Below the pieces are notes generated by a model that worked only from the letters and a program-made list of their open reading frames with translations, was not told where the DNA came from and did no database searches. A stretch of 64,000 nt of DNA from Lineolata rhizophorae (taxonomy: Eukaryota > Ascomycota > Dothideomycetes > Lineolatales > Lineolataceae): positions 1,124,282-1,188,281 of the forward strand of contig MU001671.1 of assembly GCA_010093515.1 (NCBI GenBank), given 5' to 3'. The position numbers and the translations under genes are program-made. Within the stretch, counting starts at the first letter, position 1. Every line of letters starts with the position of its first letter. This document shows, piece by piece, positions 47,614 through 58,531 of this stretch.

Positions 47614-49325
47614 ATGGCCACCCTCTCTACCGCCATCCACGCGCCCTCGCCCTCCGCTCCCGCCATCATCGTTCCCGCCCGCGGGTCTTCCTCCCCCTCG
47701 CTCACCGTCACCTACGCCCAACTCTCACGCGACGTGAGCGCATTGCAGCGCTCGCTGGCGGCGCTCGGCATCGGTCCGGGGGCCGCCGTTTCAATTGCGC
47801 TCCCAAACGGGTACTCGTTCGTCGTAGCATTCTTGGCCGCAGCGGCGCAGCGAGCCATCGCAGCGCCGCTCAACCCGGCCTACAAGCAGAGCGAGTTCGA
47901 GTTCTACATCGAGGACCTAAGCTCAGCGGTGGCGCTAGTGCCGGCGGGCGAGGTGGGCAGGGACGCGGCGGCAGTGCGCGCGGCCCGCAAGTTCGGCGCC
48001 GTCGTCGCGGAGTGCTTCTGGGACGGAGGCCGAGGGCAAGTGGTGCTAGAAGTGAAGGAGAAGGGGAAACTGGCGGGAAATGCCGCTGTTGACGTCCAGA
48101 CCGCGACGCCCGAGGACACAGCGCTGGTGCTGCACACGTCGGGCACGACGGGGCGACCCAAGGCGGTGCCGCTGACGCATCGCAACTTAGCCCGCACGAT
48201 GCGCAACGTCAAAGCGACGTACGCGCTGACAGCGCGCGACCGCACGATGCTCGTTATGCCGCTGTTCCACGTGCACGGCCTGCTGGCCGGCCTGCTGGCG
48301 CCGCTGCACGCCGGCGGCTCCGCCGTCGTGCCGCCGCGCTTCTCGGCCACGGACTTCTGGGCCGACTTCATTGCCCACGGAGCCAACTGGTACACAGCCG
48401 TGCCCACGATTCACCAGATCTTGCTCAAGAACCCACCGCCGCCGGAGCCGAAACCGAGCATCAGGTTCATCCGCAGCTGCTCCAGCCCGCTCTCGCCAAA
48501 GACGCTGCACGAGCTCGAGGCTGCCTTCGACGCCCCCGTGCTCGAGGCCTACGCCATGACCGAGGCCGCCCACCAGATGACGTCGAACCCGCTACCGCCG
48601 GGCAGGCGGTCGCCAGGCTCCGTTGGCGTCGGTCAGGGCGTCGAGGTGCGCATCCTGGACGCGGAGGGCAAGGAGGTGCCCCGCGGCGGCGAGGCCGAGA
48701 TCTGTGTCCGCGGCGAGAACGTGACGAAAGGTTACTTGAACAACCCCAAGGCTAACGCCGAGTCCTTTACCAAGGAGGGCTTCTTCCGCACGGGCGACCA
48801 GGGCAAGATGGATGAGGACGGCTACGTGACTATCACGGGCCGTATCAAGGAGTTGATTAATAAGGGTGGCGAGAAGATTAGCCCCATCGAGTTGGATAAC
48901 GTGCTGGCGCAGCATCCGGCCGTGGCGGAGGCGGTGAGCTTTGCCGTTCAGGATGAGATGTATGGGCAGGAGGTCGGCGTGGCGGTGGTGCTGAAGGGCG
49001 GGAAGAAATTAGGTGTGGATGAGTTGAGGGAGTGGATGAGCCAGAGGGTTGCTAAGTTTAAGGTGCCGAAGAAGGTATGTGGGACCCATACTAGAGGATT
49101 AAGTACCACCATTCTGTGGGGGAAGAGGGTGTGGTGGCAGAGTATAGCGGTTGTGTCTCGCCCTCTACCCCTCTGTTATTTCGTTGTATATCCTGAATTG
49201 GACTAACGCAGCACTTCTAGGTCTTCTTCACTGAAGTAATGCCAAAGACGGCCACCGGAAAGATTCAACGGAGAATGGTGGCCGACGCCATGCTGAAGAC
49301 CGAGAAGCCAAAGGCTAAGCTATAA
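47614..49325 (+). CDS. PCS60: Peroxisomal AMP-forming acyl-CoA/oxalyl-CoA synthetase (Pcs60 type)
   Basis: Adenylate-forming enzyme that activates a carboxylic acid with ATP and CoA; yeast Pcs60 and plant AAE3 use oxalate. Exons 47614-49074 and 49221-49325 give 521 residues. Motifs: LHTSGTTGRPKAVPLTH (P-loop), MPLFHVHGL, YAMTEAAHQM (adenine-binding), FRTGDQGKMDEDGY, GRIKELINKGGEKI (hinge) and PKTATGKIQRR with the C-terminal catalytic lysine. The protein ends KAKL; the final AKL is a type 1 peroxisomal targeting signal, made by the short second exon, so splicing of the 146-nt intron decides targeting: keeping the intron would give a product without AKL and without the C-terminal lysine. ATG at 47614 has context ACAATGGCC. 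Family secure, oxalate substrate inferred. Confidence 0.93.
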
Positions 49326-49880
49326 AAATTGGCAAGGCCTCTTCTTCTATTTTGTGCTTGTATTATTGTACAGCAGTGCTAGTAATGAGGCAACAAACTG
49401 TACATCCACTTTTGCGGCATATTTATTTTCATATATCTCATTATACACCTTTCTCTTTTGAAAGCCATTTCCACCTAATATGGCAAATTTAAAGTGACAT
49501 GAGCATAGTAGCAGTAGTGGGACACGATCAGTGCATTACGGCGCACAATCATTGCAGCTAGTGAGCTTTCACTGCTTTCGACCAGCATCGAGGTCTAGTG
49601 GACTAACACGCGATTCTTCAAACACAACTTCAGTTGTAGGTAGCACTAGTACTTTGAAGAGTGACTATGCTACTTCTAGCGTCCTGTTCAGTAATGTCCG
49701 AATATTTTTTAAGTTGAGTTCTAGACTTGTTAGTACCCACGATTAAGATCTTTCTTGTAGTCGTCCTGTCCATTATTCAGTTGTGCCGGTAGTCTCAAGC
49801 TAGCGCGGTGGCAGATCCAGTGAACTTCCTGTTGTCCGCATAAGAAGTGCTACTGAATACAAGTTAATGTACAAGCATGG
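49326..49880. other. Intergenic, no supported gene
   Basis: AT-rich 3' region of the synthetase gene passing into an accessory patch. No coding sequence supported. Confidence 0.5.
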
Positions 49881-51240
49881 CACCGTTCCCGGCCTCCCGG
49901 GCCGCACCAATAGGAAAGAGGAGGTGCCGGTTGCCGGCGAGATTGCTGCCGACGAGGAAGGTGCCGTGGAGATTGCCGCCGGCGAGGAAGGTGCCGAGGA
50001 GACCGATGGCGTGGATGACGGGTAGGGCCGGAGCTGAAGGTTCGCCCATTATCTACGGCCCACAAACGCCTACAACTGCCTCAATGGCGGCCTTACGGCA
50101 ACGAGATTAGCGCGGCGTACGTTTCGCCTATCTTTTCCCTCCTGTTCACGTCGGCGGTCTACAAGGGCCAGAAGACGGCCGTCAACGGCGAAGAGGTGGT
50201 GGTCGGCCAGGACATCCCCGGCTAAAAGGTGCGTACCGTGAAGCTCGCCATGAACGAGTTCCTAGAATCGACTACGCGAGACGGCATTGGCGTATCATGT
50301 GCGACTTGCGCGGCATCAACCCTAAGACTGGGAAGAAGATCCTCAAGGGCGAGGCGAGGCCTGGCAACGACGACGAGGATGGCGACGTGTGGTGGGAGGA
50401 GGACATCCCCGAGACCCAGCCGGCCGTGTACCGCCGAGTACACACTCCGCGGCTCCGCCAAGCTGGCCTGGTTCTGCGAGCGGTTGTTGGAAGACGTCGT
50501 GGGGAAGGGCGAGAAGATCTTGCTGTACGCCTCGAACCTGATCGAGCAGTATATGGTGGAGCTTTTCCTAACCATCATGGGCATCTCGTTCATGGGCATC
50601 GACGACGAGACCAACTCCACGGAGCGCAGCGAGATCATCCGCAACTTCAACGCTGAGTCCCATGAGGCTCGCGTGCTGGTGACCACGTACCGCACATCCG
50701 CGACCGCGCTGAACATGCAGCAAACTTGCCATATCGCGGTCATGTTCTCACCCACCGACTCTGCAAACACAGAGATCCAGTCCGGCTGGCGGCTCTAGAG
50801 GGACGGGCAAAAAGAGGTACAGACTACAACGTTGCCGTCGGCCATACGTTCGATCAGACATTGGAGGCGCGTGTGGTGAACAAGTACTTGGGGGACTGGC
50901 GGGCAAGCAGCGGGAGAAGATCTCGCGCCCCAGAGGTGGCAGCATCGCCGAAGTGGAGGACGCCGCCGCGAAGCAGAAGGGGGGCTATCGGCTCGAACAC
51001 GATCGCACAGCAGTTGTGTGCGCCCATCTTCGCGCGCCTCAACGGGCAGCGCTCGATGCGGCACACATAGACGGCGGTCTAGGACCTTTACGAGAAGGGC
51101 GGCTGGAGGCCGAGCACGCCGTCACGGGCCGCACGTTCCACCGGCCGCCGCACCTTGTGAAGCTTAAATGTACGCTCAAGAAGTTGCAGAGCGGAGCCTA
51201 TGAGAGCCTTCAAAGAAGTTGTCAAGGGCTAGTTCCAGAT
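49881..51240 (+). pseudogene. Broken SNF2-like helicase gene
   Basis: Fragments of a large fungal helicase-like protein appear in order but in different plus frames: SPIFSLLFTSAVYKGQKTA near 50.14 kb, CDLRGINPKTGKKILKGEA and GDVWWEEDIPETQPAVY near 50.30-50.43 kb, then LAWFCERLLEDVV, GEKILLYASNLIEQYMVEL, RSEIIRNFNAE and ARVLVTTYRTSATALNMQQ near 50.46-50.72 kb. The last block matches helicase C motifs V and VI-proximal segments (a VLVTTY..S..LN pattern). Stop codons and frame changes separate the blocks, and no N-terminal ATPase motifs (DEAH) are present, so this is a 5'-truncated, decayed copy. High GC with normal composition suggests decay by indels rather than RIP. It adjoins a TIR element. 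Confidence 0.6.
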
Positions 51241-51354
51241 ATAGCTGCAACATTTACTGTTCAGCAAGGCATGAGAAGAAGGCCGACATTATCATCGCAG
51301 TATACTCAAGTCTGGTTGTTACTACACCCTTAATGTTTTCCCCTTGACTCACCA

Positions 51355-51393
51355 TGTTAGGGATACTCGGCGAATCCGCCGGCTAACGGATGG
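51355..51393 (+). repeat. Left terminal inverted repeat
   Basis: Begins TGTTAGGGATACTCGGCGAA and ends AACGGATGG; pairs with 52177-52215 with one mismatch. Confidence 0.85.
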
Positions 51394-52176
51394 CGGATTC
51401 GAAGACAATCCGAATCGATCGAATTTCGATGGACTCCTTTTTCGAACTCCCGACGACAAACAGCCTCTCCACCGTTCACATCACGATCGTAACGCCGAAC
51501 ACAGTGTTTCCACCACCCTCCCGCGCATTGAAGCGGAATCAGCGACCAAACGAGGAAACAGTGAACGAATGATTGGGAAGGAACGTTTGGAGTCCAATTA
51601 AACTCCGAACACATGGCTTCCGATCCCAGGAACACCAACCCAACGGCGGATCAAGTGCTAGCATTTCGTCCCGGCAATCACTCCCTCCTAACTGGGGTAA
51701 GGTCGACAGTCCAACATCTCGACGGTTTCCGGGGATACCACCGGAACATCTGCAAATCGGTCCTTACTCCTCTACTCATTCAATCCATAATCCACCTTAA
51801 TCAGTCGTTTCTAACGCCTCATAATCCCGATCGAAGAACGCCCCTAAGATAATGCCCAGCGGTTTGGAGAAAGGCTTCGCACCCTAATCACCTGGCCGGT
51901 CCAGTCTGTGCGCCGCTGGAAGCGCACCAACTCTGTTACTACTCGAAACCATTGGAAGACTACAGAAAAGCTCTCGGCCGCAGTGATGCGAGAGAGTTGG
52001 ATCGACTAGCGAAGATTCGTTGAGCAAACTCACACCAATCGAGCAGAAAACAACTCTTCTCACATAAGACTGGACGCAACCCATCTCGTGATTGCTCTCC
52101 AGTCATACGCCGATCGACACTCGATCGGCACTCGATCCAATTCAGATCACCATCTAGAGGAGCGGCCCTGCTCCCT

Positions 52177-52215
52177 CCATCCGTTTGCCGGCGGATTCGC
52201 CGAGTATCCCTAACA
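52177..52215 (-). repeat. Right terminal inverted repeat
   Basis: Reverse complement of 51355-51393 with a single difference, at the thirtieth base from the outer end. Confidence 0.85.
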
Positions 52216-53417
52216 CGCCATCTAGGCGGCGCTATTGGTAGTCGCCTTCCCGGCATCGGGGGCGGCATGTGCTGTTTCCGACAGATCCAGCTGCGTCAAG
52301 ATCACGTTCGAGGCCCCCTCTTATAAGATAGCCGTCATCACGCGGAGCGCATAATGGGACGTAACTATTTCGACGTTATATATCACGATTTAGAGCGTCG
52401 TCCATATGCAAAGTACGACAGTCAGAGTCGGCAGCACCAGCACAACTTGAAGCGGCTTTGGTCATGAGCACCGTTTGTAAACGTTCATGGTTGAGGAAAA
52501 CTCCTGGAGTCAAGGTGACTTATCAAAAGCAAGCCTAAGATATTAACGGTCCTACATTTAAAACTGATAATGTGAGCAAGTTTGATTCTAATGTAATTAG
52601 CAGACACCGAGTTTGCTCATTCTACATTACGCGCACGCCAGATTACATGCTTCAGTGACGATTCATTTATAAGGTGAACTATAGAGCTAATACACAATGA
52701 GAACCTTTGTCTTGTCATGGGCAAGTCATATAGACTTCATTACGGTATTAAATGTAAAGATATTCAGTCTATGATGTTGAAGCAAGATTCGAGAATAGGT
52801 TTCAACATAAGCAAGGTTGGAATGTTAATGCGATATGAGCCTGCTTATTTGAGCCTGCTCATTTGACTATCTCCCGGATTTAATATTTCGAATAATCGTT
52901 AACTTATAAGTAGGATGTTTATTTAAAAATTGAATGAGTTAAGCAGTCAGGTCGACTTGTACTTTATTCAGGCTCTCAATGAGCTTTGCGATTAGCAATC
53001 GAATTGTACTACACTGGTCCGATACATTAATTGTAAAATTACCGCACTTCAACAACAGTATCGATCTGTATGTTATGTTTATGACTCCCAAACAACATGG
53101 TATATTTTTAACATTGACAAATGCGTACCATGATTATGCTTCTTTATTTCCATGTGAAAAACTTATTGTCAATAAGACACTCGTAGACCCCGGCATAGGA
53201 AGATGAGGACCTTAAGAACATTAATTTATTATAGACTAATAGCATACTGATAGAAGCAACTGACGTTTGGTGCATTACACGTCTACTAGAATACACTTCT
53301 ATCTTACAGAACCGAAAACGCGACTGCCCACCATCACTGCAATGAGCTTCCTCACGACTAATAATAACCCTAGCAGTGTACGGCCCGCATACCGAGCGCT
53401 GTTAGCCTGACTAGGAC
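52216..53417. other. AT-rich tract, no supported gene
   Basis: Noticeably more AT-rich than the rest of the window, with no convincing coding sequence. A 14-base direct repeat (GAGCCTGCTTATTT, second copy with one change) lies near 52839-52866. The composition would fit a sequence altered by repeat-induced point mutation or an ancient insertion; I did not identify its source. Confidence 0.45.
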
Positions 53418-55276
53418 CTACTCGTAATGACCTTTCTCAAACGCTTCTAGGTCGAAGAAGCGGGCGCGGACGGTATTTCCGCCGAACATGCGACCCTCTA
53501 ATGCGTTGACAGCCTACAGCAATACGTGGTTAGGAAGAAGCTTCAACTTTAGCTAAACAGCAAAAGTAAGGGTAAGCAATAGGAGCTCACCTTCAATGCC
53601 GACAGCTCCGCTGTAAATTTGACAAAGACGGGGACAGATTCGGCCTGAGACTCGAAATGGATCTTGACACGTTCGACGCGGCCATACTTTTCGCTGCATT
53701 CCTCGCCGATATCCTGGAGGAGGCCCTCATCGGCCATTTCTTCAATCGACATGCCGTCCAACATGCCGCGTAGCACCACCACAGGGCTCATTTTGCCGAA
53801 TTTGCCCTCTTCTTCAGCCAAGGCATGCTTGCTCTTCTGGCCACCGACGATCTTGGCCCTCCCCTCAACATCCTTGCGCTTTTTGACCATGAGCGGGTTG
53901 ATGATGCCCGTGCCACGAGCTCCAAGGCCCTGGCCCTTCGTCCAGCCGTGTTTCTCCATGAGGCGCTGAGCGAAGCCTGATTGGCCTGGACGGCGCGAGC
54001 GCGGCTGGTCTTCGCCTTCGACGCCAGACTCGGGGAGATTTTCGGGATCAGTCGCGAGTTCCTCCGCGAGCTCTTCTTCGGTTTCGGGCATGTCGGTGGG
54101 TGCCGCGGGGAGGTTGCAGCGGACCGGAGCGCGGGATATGACTGCAGGCGTGGAGGACGGCACAGCGGAAGACATGGGCAGGGACTCCGAAGGCGGTGAG
54201 GGAGGAGGAGGCGGGGCAAATTCATCCTCGGGTGGAGGCCGGGGATTCATAGACATGCGCATTCGACGAGCATATGCATCTTCGCCAGTCGGATCATCGG
54301 GAACGTCTGTCGGGGGGGGAGGTGGAGAAGACACAGTAAATTGAACAGATTCAATATCGTTGGCTGGGGTTCCCATAAGTTCGGGAGGCGGTGCAATAGC
54401 GGCTGACCTAAGTTGTAGTAAATACCGCGATGTAACTGGGCGTTAGAGAAGACTTACCCATCCGGGAAGGTTTTAGGCCAGTAGACTGCGTGCGATGCGC
54501 GCGGGACTTGACATGCAGGGTTTCGTTCCAGTCACCCTGTTCGGCATACTTCTCGTCGCTTCGCGGAAACTTTAAGTAGTCTGTCGGCTGACCCGAGTCA
54601 TAATTATCGTCCCAGTTGACTACAACTTCAGCAGCAGCTTTGTCGTGTCGCTTCTTGCGCTTCTTGCGACCACCGCGCTGGCGTTTCTCGTCCGCACCAT
54701 AGAAGTCGTTCACATCGTCATCGTCGCCGGCCCAGTCTTCAAGCCTGGTTGTGGTTGGGGCGCGAGCCCCTTGCTGCGGTTGCCCAAGCGAGCTTGCGCC
54801 ACCATCAGCGGCGGGAGACAGCGAAGGCTGATCAGTTCGGGCTGTCCCGACGGATGAGGATCCCAATGTCTTTGGAAACGCCATCTTGGGCTTCGCCTTC
54901 GTACCCACAGCAGGGGCCGGCCTCTTAGGCTGCTGCGTGAATCGAGGCGCAAAGCGCTGAGCTGTACAATCCGAACAAACTCGGCGTGAGCCATCGTGCC
55001 TTAAAAGAGTTTAAATATTGCGATGGAGCACACCAAGGGGAGCAAGTTAAAGTGAAGAAAAAGTAGGCAGCAGGCACTCTATATACCAGTGGATTGAGCG
55101 TTCTTCGCTTCGGCATCGGCGTCAGCGTTGCCGCCTGCTGCGAGCTTGTTGAGGACAGGTGCACGCGAGATGGTGCCCGGCGCCGAGGGATCGGGATTAA
55201 GGAGGCTGGCATACAGGCCAGAAAGACCACTGCCACCGCCCCCTCCAGGTGCAGGAGGCGAGTTCGAGTCTGCCAT
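53418..55276 (-). CDS. SPF45/RBM17-like splicing factor (G-patch and UHM)
   Basis: Pre-mRNA splicing factor linked to 3' splice-site choice in the second step. Exons on the minus strand: 55276-55087, 54961-54458, 54402-53591 and 53513-53418, giving 533 residues with consistent phases. The N-terminus is Gly/Pro-rich and disordered (MADSNSPPAPGGGGG). A WDDNYDSGQPTDY segment in the middle resembles the human SPF45 N-terminal conserved region. The G-patch reads GQSGFAQRLMEKHGWTKGQG followed by LGARGTGI. The C-terminal RRM is of U2AF-homology type, with the hallmark Arg-x-Phe near the end (RARFFDLEAFEKGHYE), which binds tryptophan-containing ligand motifs in partners such as SF3b155. The last RRM strand is split off in a 96-nt final exon. 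Divergent from the Cce1-like gene with a 475-bp shared promoter. Confidence 0.92.
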
Positions 55277-55751
55277 CGTGGAGATTGCGGAGCGCGTAAC
55301 GAAAGGACGTGGAAGGAAGAACAGAAGAGGGCTGAGGACGCAGGTAAGTATGGGTACGGCAGGAGTTCGGCACATCCAGTTAATCCGGGAAGCTGCCCTA
55401 GGAGCCTAATATGTAGGCAAGCGCGGTCGGTTCTTGACGTGTCTCACGCGCCTCACGCGCCTCGACTTTGCCTTCTCTGATCTCTCTACAGTAGCGTTCA
55501 ATGGCTTCTTTGGCGAGTAACGCTACTTGCGTGGCATGGCGTTACGAGCTGAGTTTCCCACTTCGGACTATGGCATAGACCACGTCCACATTTCCAAACT
55601 TACGGAAGTCGATTAGCATCTTCATCTTGTTATCCGATCCTTCAGTCCTTTTCGAGCTATAACTTCTAAAGAACTTTTATTCTCTTTCTAGCTGCTTGTG
55701 CTAGGATCTTCTGAATCAATTGTACTTTTCTGGAGCCACAGTAGCTCAGTA
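55277..55751. promoter_or_regulatory. Shared divergent promoter, SPF45-like and Cce1-like genes
   Basis: 475 bp between two divergent start codons. It contains tandem CTCACGCGC units at about 55445-55462 and no coding sequence. The repeated CACGCG core could be a regulator site, but no factor is assigned. Confidence 0.45.
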
Positions 55752-56942
55752 ATGACTTCTTCTAATCTCTCCGGGGTGTTCTCCCACCTCAGAGTCTCCC
55801 AACTCAAATCCCTCCTCTTCCAAATGGGCCGAGCCACGACGGGTACCAAACCTGCCATGCAAGCAGCTCTCAAGCGGGCCCTCGCCTATGACTCGAATTA
55901 CTTTTCCTCTCGGCCCCAGCGTATCCTCAGCATTGACATGGGAATCCGCAACTTAGCTTTTTGTGTCTGCGATGTCGATTTCAACACCTATTCAGCAACC
56001 CCGACAGCCTCTCCGTCAATTCCTACCATGAACATCATCGCTTGGCAACGCATTGCCGTATTAGACATGATATCCTCCGCCAGCGGCACCTCACAAGACT
56101 GCAATCCGTCCTCTAGCACCAGTCATGGAAGCAACGACGACAAATCGTCAATGTCGACTCTACTCTTCACACCTAGCACCCTCGCTCCGACAGCCCACAC
56201 TCTTGTCAAAAACCTCTTTCTCCCGTTCCAGCCCAGCATCATCCTCATCGAGCGCCAACGCTTCCGCTCCGGCGGCGGGAGCGCCGTCCAGGAGTGGACC
56301 GTGCGCGTCAACATGCTCGAGAGCATGCTGTGGGCCGTATTCGAGACGCTAAAGCGAGAACGGCAGAGTGCGAGCGTACTGGACCCAGGAGATGTCAACC
56401 AAAGACTCCCCGTCGTGCACGCGGTTAGTCCTGCGAGGGTGGGTCAGTTCTGGGTGGAAAATAAGCTAGCCTCGGGTGCGCAGAAAGATAGGAAAGTGCG
56501 CAGGAAAGTCGAGAAGATGGATAAAATTGCGGTCGCCAGGGACTTGATTGGCGACAAGGACTCGGCAGATGCGAACCCATATATGCTCCCTACTTCGAAG
56601 ATGCTTAGTTTGAGGTTTAGTGGTCGGGCCGAGGACACTAGAAGGGCATTTGTGGCGAAGACGGGTCGGAATAGAAGGCACCTGACGCTGGCGAAGAATT
56701 CGGACCGTAAGGACAGCGGAGATGTCGTTCCAACAAACGCCATCTTGACGGGCTCAGAATTGGACGTTGTAATCCAACCAGGGCCGATTGACAAATTGGA
56801 CGATCTAGCAGATAGTCTTCTTCAAGCAGGAGCATTTCTGAAATGGGAGGTGAATAGACGGTCTATCGCACGGATGGGCTCCGAAGAGCTACAAAGATAC
56901 CTCGTAGATGTTGAGAGTTCCCAAATAGGAGAACCTATTTGA
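55752..56942 (+). CDS. CCE1: Mitochondrial Holliday junction resolvase, Cce1/Ydc2 family
   Basis: Cruciform-cutting endonuclease that resolves recombination junctions in mitochondrial DNA. Single exon, 396 residues. Residues about 10-45 form a SAP-like DNA-binding motif (RVSQLKSLLFQMGRATTGTK), as in Ydc2. The RNase H-like core begins ILSIDMGIRNLAFC with the first catalytic Asp, followed by ILIERQRFRSGG with the conserved Glu, and a C-terminal acidic cluster (IAVARDLIGDKDSADAN) likely supplying the remaining metal ligands. Pfam-type length matches fungal homologues. Start taken at ATG 55752; the frame is open upstream to a GTG at 55698 but with no other ATG. A presequence is not obvious ahead of the SAP motif. 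Confidence 0.92.
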   Translation: MTSSNLSGVFSHLRVSQLKSLLFQMGRATTGTKPAMQAALKRALAYDSNYFSSRPQRILSIDMGIRNLAFCVCDVDFNTYSATPTASPSIPTMNIIAWQRIAVLDMISSASGTSQDCNPSSSTSHGSNDDKSSMSTLLFTPSTLAPTAHTLVKNLFLPFQPSIILIERQRFRSGGGSAVQEWTVRVNMLESMLWAVFETLKRERQSASVLDPGDVNQRLPVVHAVSPARVGQFWVENKLASGAQKDRKVRRKVEKMDKIAVARDLIGDKDSADANPYMLPTSKMLSLRFSGRAEDTRRAFVAKTGRNRRHLTLAKNSDRKDSGDVVPTNAILTGSELDVVIQPGPIDKLDDLADSLLQAGAFLKWEVNRRSIARMGSEELQRYLVDVESSQIGEPI

Positions 56943-57262
56943 ACATTATAAGATCAGGAGCGGTCAAGTCATTCTGCTTCGTGTATATGGTCGTGACCAC
57001 TTCGCCAAGACCTCTTCACAATGAATTATGTCTTCATGTTGTTATTAAGATTACGGTAAATCCATCAATTAGGCAAAACAATGTAATTAGATTACCCTAG
57101 ACCTTACCTTCCCACTCACTCGAAATACCTATCGCATTTGTAAGACGCCAGAACTTGACCTCCACTACCCAACAGAATAGCCCAAGTTTTTAGATTTTAG
57201 CCCCTATGAAGTCCCAAGCGCCGATCACAAATTGCCTCTATCTAGGCCTATCATCGAGTGTT
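56943..57262. other. Convergent 3' region
   Basis: 320 bp, AT-rich, between the stop codons of the convergent resolvase and SWIM/RING genes. No gene seen; room for two short 3' UTRs that may overlap. Confidence 0.6.
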
Positions 57263-58531
57263 TCAAGGATAATCGTCGAAGTAGCCCGCGCGGCGATACT
57301 GCCGACTGACCCACGGCCGGTGATAGCTGGAGTAGTCTATACATATTAGGTTAGCATCGATCAGGAGCATAGACCCTAAGAGTATATGAGCCCAAATACG
57401 CTCCGTACCTCGCACTCCAGATATGCCTAGTTGAGATGCCACGTTCACGTAGCCTTCTTCATTCATCCTGCCTTGAGTGGCAACCTTCTTGAGGTCACCC
57501 ATTTCGCCCTCCCACGGGGTACGGCAGTAAGGGCAGGTGACTTGTCCGGGTTTGGTCGCAGCCCACTGGTCGAAACACTTCTGGTGGATGTTATTGCCGC
57601 AAGCCGCCTTGCAGTACACGATCTTTTCCTTCTGAGGCTCGAACTCGACGCAGCATATAGGACAGTCGCCTTCGACGGCCTTGCGCTTGCCGTCGGTAGC
57701 TGATGAGTCGGCCGAGGGGATTGGTGGAGCGGAGGCGAAGATTTGATGCAGCTCAGAGGAGAGGAAGGCGAGCTGGTACTGGAGATGGGAAGGGGCTTTG
57801 AGCGTACGTACAAGGACCTAGAGGCAAACTATTAGAATCTTATTCACAACGGCTGCAGAGGGAGTCTTCGGATACCATACGTATACAATGTGTTTGCACT
57901 GATTACCCTTTCTAGCATGAGGGCATGTACAAGAGGGGACGGGACCAATGTTGACTGTATAGACGTTGCCAGTGGTGCCAGCGATATCAACCACTTCCTG
58001 AGGGCATTCATACGTGCCAGTTCTCTTGCGGTTGATGACAAACATACTAAAGTATGTTAGCCCAATCAAGACCCAAGACTTTCCACAGCTGTAGCACTAT
58101 CTTACCGCTGCGTCATTGCGCGATCCCAAATTTCTACAAAGGATTGAGGAGCATGGTCACGGAACCTTGGGTATAATAATTAGCTTGGACCGCACTAGCA
58201 TACTCAACACGGCCTCTGCAGAATATATCCAGTCACTGCAAGGGATACTGTACCTTCTCAAACGCTTCTCGCTCTTCTCTTTCGTAACGTCCGAGTTGGC
58301 TGTCTTCTTTCCCTTTCCTTTCGCCTTGCTTGCTCCGCCCGCACTCTGGGTAGTACTCGCCTTGCCGCTTTTTGGGGTTTTTACTTGCTTTATGCGCTCA
58401 TCCATATCGGCAGCCTTACGCTTGCGCGAGCTTGTTGATGCTGATTTATCGTGTGCTTTGTGCTTGTGTGCGCCCGGACGCCCGACCTTGGGACCAATAT
58501 CGCCACCAGCAACAGTGTCGCCGGCGCCCAT
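57263..58531 (-). CDS. SWIM zinc finger and RING finger protein
   Basis: Exons on the minus strand: 58531-58254, 58165-58106, 58046-57881, 57817-57409 and 57336-57263, giving 328 residues. A Lys/Ser-rich basic tail (residues 1-90) precedes FRDHAPQSFVEIWDRAMTQR. The SWIM finger is CTCPHARKGNQCKH (C-x-C-xn-C-x-H). The RING follows at about residues 205-255: CPICCVEF, YCKAACGNNIHQKCFDQW and CPYC. The same order occurs in MEX/ZSWIM2-type E3 ubiquitin ligases; substrate in fungi is unknown. The C-terminus is a Tyr/Arg-rich tail ending GYFDDYP. The start is the ATG at 58531; an upstream open stretch lacks an ATG. Likely nuclear given the basic N-terminus, which is inference. Confidence 0.87.

Larger units (their letters stand above)
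51355..52215. mobile_element. Non-autonomous DNA transposon (MITE-like) with 39-bp TIRs
   Basis: An 861-bp unit is bounded by inverted repeats of 39 bases that differ at one position (TGTTAGGGATACTCGGCGAA at the left end, its complement at the right end). The interior has no frame longer than about 100 codons and no transposase motif, so movement would depend on a transposase elsewhere. A clear target-site duplication is not visible: flanks are GACTCACCA on the left and CGCCATCTA on the right. If the true ends are the GGGATACTCGG sequence, the TA before each end would be a Tc1/mariner-pogo-type TA duplication. High TIR identity implies recent activity. Confidence 0.75.

Noticed and set aside
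52979-53206. 75-codon frame in the AT-rich tract
   Set aside because: Short, alone and in AT-rich DNA; no resemblance to a known family.
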